Part shown: positions 40,514 to 41,417 of the stretch, piece after piece
How positions within the stretch are numbered: the first letter of the stretch is position 1
Layout of the letters: each line of letters begins with the position of its first letter
Source of the DNA: Allomyces arbusculus
Taxonomy: Eukaryota > Blastocladiomycota > Blastocladiomycetes > Blastocladiales > Blastocladiaceae
Assembly (NCBI GenBank): GCA_027604705.1
Contig: JADHYV010000119.1
Location: 1 to 41,417 of the forward strand
Reading direction: 5' to 3'
Length of the DNA stretch: 41,417 nt
Notes under the pieces: generated by a model
Seen by the model: only the letters and a program-made list of their open reading frames with translations
Told to the model about the DNA's origin: nothing
Database searches by the model: none
Program-made: the position numbers and the translations under genes

Positions 40514-41332
40514 TTACAACGCGCACGTGATCGGAACCGCAAACGAATCCGTGTAAACGCCTGGCGCCGCTGTCACGCCGAGCCCACGTTTTGCAAACCC
40601 ACGCCAAATCAAACAGATGTTGGCGCCGCCCGTGATCAGCGAATCTGCGAGCAAAATCGAATCGCGCGCGGTAACAAAGTTGGGGTTACAAGGCTGAATC
40701 TTGAGCCCGTCGATGATGAGCTGCAACCACAGCGTGTTGCCGTGAGCCAAATCGGCCTGCTCAATCGGCCCACACCCATACTTGTCGACCAAGTTCCAAT
40801 ACACTTCCCAGAGCATCGACGCCCACACCTCACCGAACTTGTGCTCTTCCTGATACTGCTCGGTGCCCAAGAGCGAATACTTGCTCGGGTTCACGGCCAA
40901 GTCGGTCGAGTACGGGTAGGTGCGCAGGCCCGACGGCGTGCCCGCAACGTACGGCGCAAACGGCACGGCAATGGCGCGCGTGATGCTTTGCTTGTCAAGC
41001 ACGTTGACCATGAGCGCAAACATATCCGACCAGCCCTCGCCCATGCCCGCCGACTCGAAATCCGACAGGCAATTGGGGTTCGCAGAGCCGCCCGTGAGCC
41101 GACTCGAGACGCCGTGGCAGAACTCGTGGTGCGGGATCACGAGGTCAAAGTCGCCGTCGCGCTTGGGCGTCGTGTGCGTGAACAGCGACATAATCGCTTC
41201 TGGGCGTTGGCCGTCAGGAGGCGTCAAAAACGCGTCACTGTTTAGTAATTCGCCTTCTTGAGCCAAGGCGTCGATCGCATCGGTTCCAATTCCTCCCTTG
41301 CCGAAATTGTCCATCTGAAAATTGCCCGAGAG
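40514..41332 (-). CDS. Fungalysin (M36 metalloprotease), copy 3, C-terminal exon
   Basis: Catalytic half of a secreted zinc protease; the propeptide exons lie beyond the window. The exon starts after a CCAG acceptor at 41333-41334, reading LSGNFQMDNFGKGGIGTDA. Zinc-binding HHEFCHGVSSRLTGG (His, His, Glu) and the third ligand in ESAGMGEGWSDMF are intact. The end has EVWASMLWEVYWNLVDKYG, EQADLAHGNTLWLQLI and CLIWRGFAKRGLGVTAAPG, stopping after PITCAL. Unlike copy 1 it has no Thr/Ser/Asp tail. Its whole catalytic region is one exon where copy 1 has four (three introns absent). It should encode an active enzyme if the missing part is sound. Confidence 0.9.
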   Translation of the reverse strand, partial: LSGNFQMDNFGKGGIGTDAIDALAQEGELLNSDAFLTPPDGQRPEAIMSLFTHTTPKRDGDFDLVIPHHEFCHGVSSRLTGGSANPNCLSDFESAGMGEGWSDMFALMVNVLDKQSITRAIAVPFAPYVAGTPSGLRTYPYSTDLAVNPSKYSLLGTEQYQEEHKFGEVWASMLWEVYWNLVDKYGCGPIEQADLAHGNTLWLQLIIDGLKIQPCNPNFVTARDSILLADSLITGGANICLIWRGFAKRGLGVTAAPGVYTDSFAVPITCAL

Positions 41333-41340
41333 CTGGCGAG

Positions 41341-41342
<2 letters not shown>

Positions 41343-41417
<75 letters not shown>
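41343..41417. repeat. (GA)n microsatellite at window end
   Basis: About 37 GA repeats running to the last base. Read on the minus strand it is a CT tract directly before the acceptor of fungalysin copy 3, so it forms that intron's polypyrimidine tract. True length is unknown because it ends at the window border, possibly a contig end. Confidence 0.95.

Overview
The window looks like nuclear DNA from a GC-rich, intron-bearing zoosporic (flagellated) fungus, most likely a Blastocladiomycota-type organism. This is inferred from: fungal gene families (fungalysin M36 proteases, a Kre9/Knh1-like GPI protein, an Esa1-type MYST acetylase); animal-like genes that yeasts lack (a class C GPCR, a CRIB-bearing WASP, a CSPP1-like coiled-coil protein, a delta-tubulin-like relic); short spliceosomal introns of about 50-110 nt; and strong G/C third-position bias. 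I cannot name the species. I placed exon borders by hand from reading-frame continuity and family motifs, so borders may be off in places.

Layout. 1-3609: 3' part of a full-size ABCC (MRP) transporter, + strand. 3610-5400: convergent gap holding an array of diverged repeats. 5401-7454: equilibrative nucleoside transporter (SLC29/ENT), - strand. 8131-10880: intact secreted fungalysin metalloprotease, - strand. 10881-12410: gap with weak coding-like traces. 12411-15482: two tandem CRAL-TRIO genes, + strand. 15753-17216: ribosome assembly WD40 factor Rsa4/NLE1, - strand, divergent from a Get5/UBL4-like gene (17511-18285, +). 18753-19583: Ser/Thr-rich GPI wall protein, - strand, divergent from an 11-exon class C GPCR with a PH-like tail (20156-24107, +). 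24360-26391: WASP/Las17 actin nucleation promoter, - strand, divergent from ESA1/KAT5 (26969-28768, +). 29359-32333: CSPP1-like centrosome/cilium protein, - strand. 33347-34456: APH/EcKinase-like kinase, + strand. 35341-35619: small single-TM protein, - strand. 36477-38533: decayed fungalysin, + strand. 39314-40018: delta-tubulin-like relic, + strand. 40514-41332 onward: third fungalysin, - strand, cut by the window end.

The genes do not form one pathway. Themes are secreted proteolysis (three M36 loci, one dead), membrane transport and sensing (ABCC, ENT, GPCR), lipid-binding paralogs, and core housekeeping (ribosome assembly, tail-anchored protein insertion, histone acetylation, actin branching). 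Most functional genes are paired head-to-head or tail-to-tail with short spacers. The last 6 kb is accessory-like and rich in relics. The most interesting items are the GPCR-PH architecture, the duplicated 3' splice site in that GPCR, a 5' splice-site consensus with C at +4, the diverged repeat array at 3862-4665, and the intron differences between the CRAL-TRIO twins.
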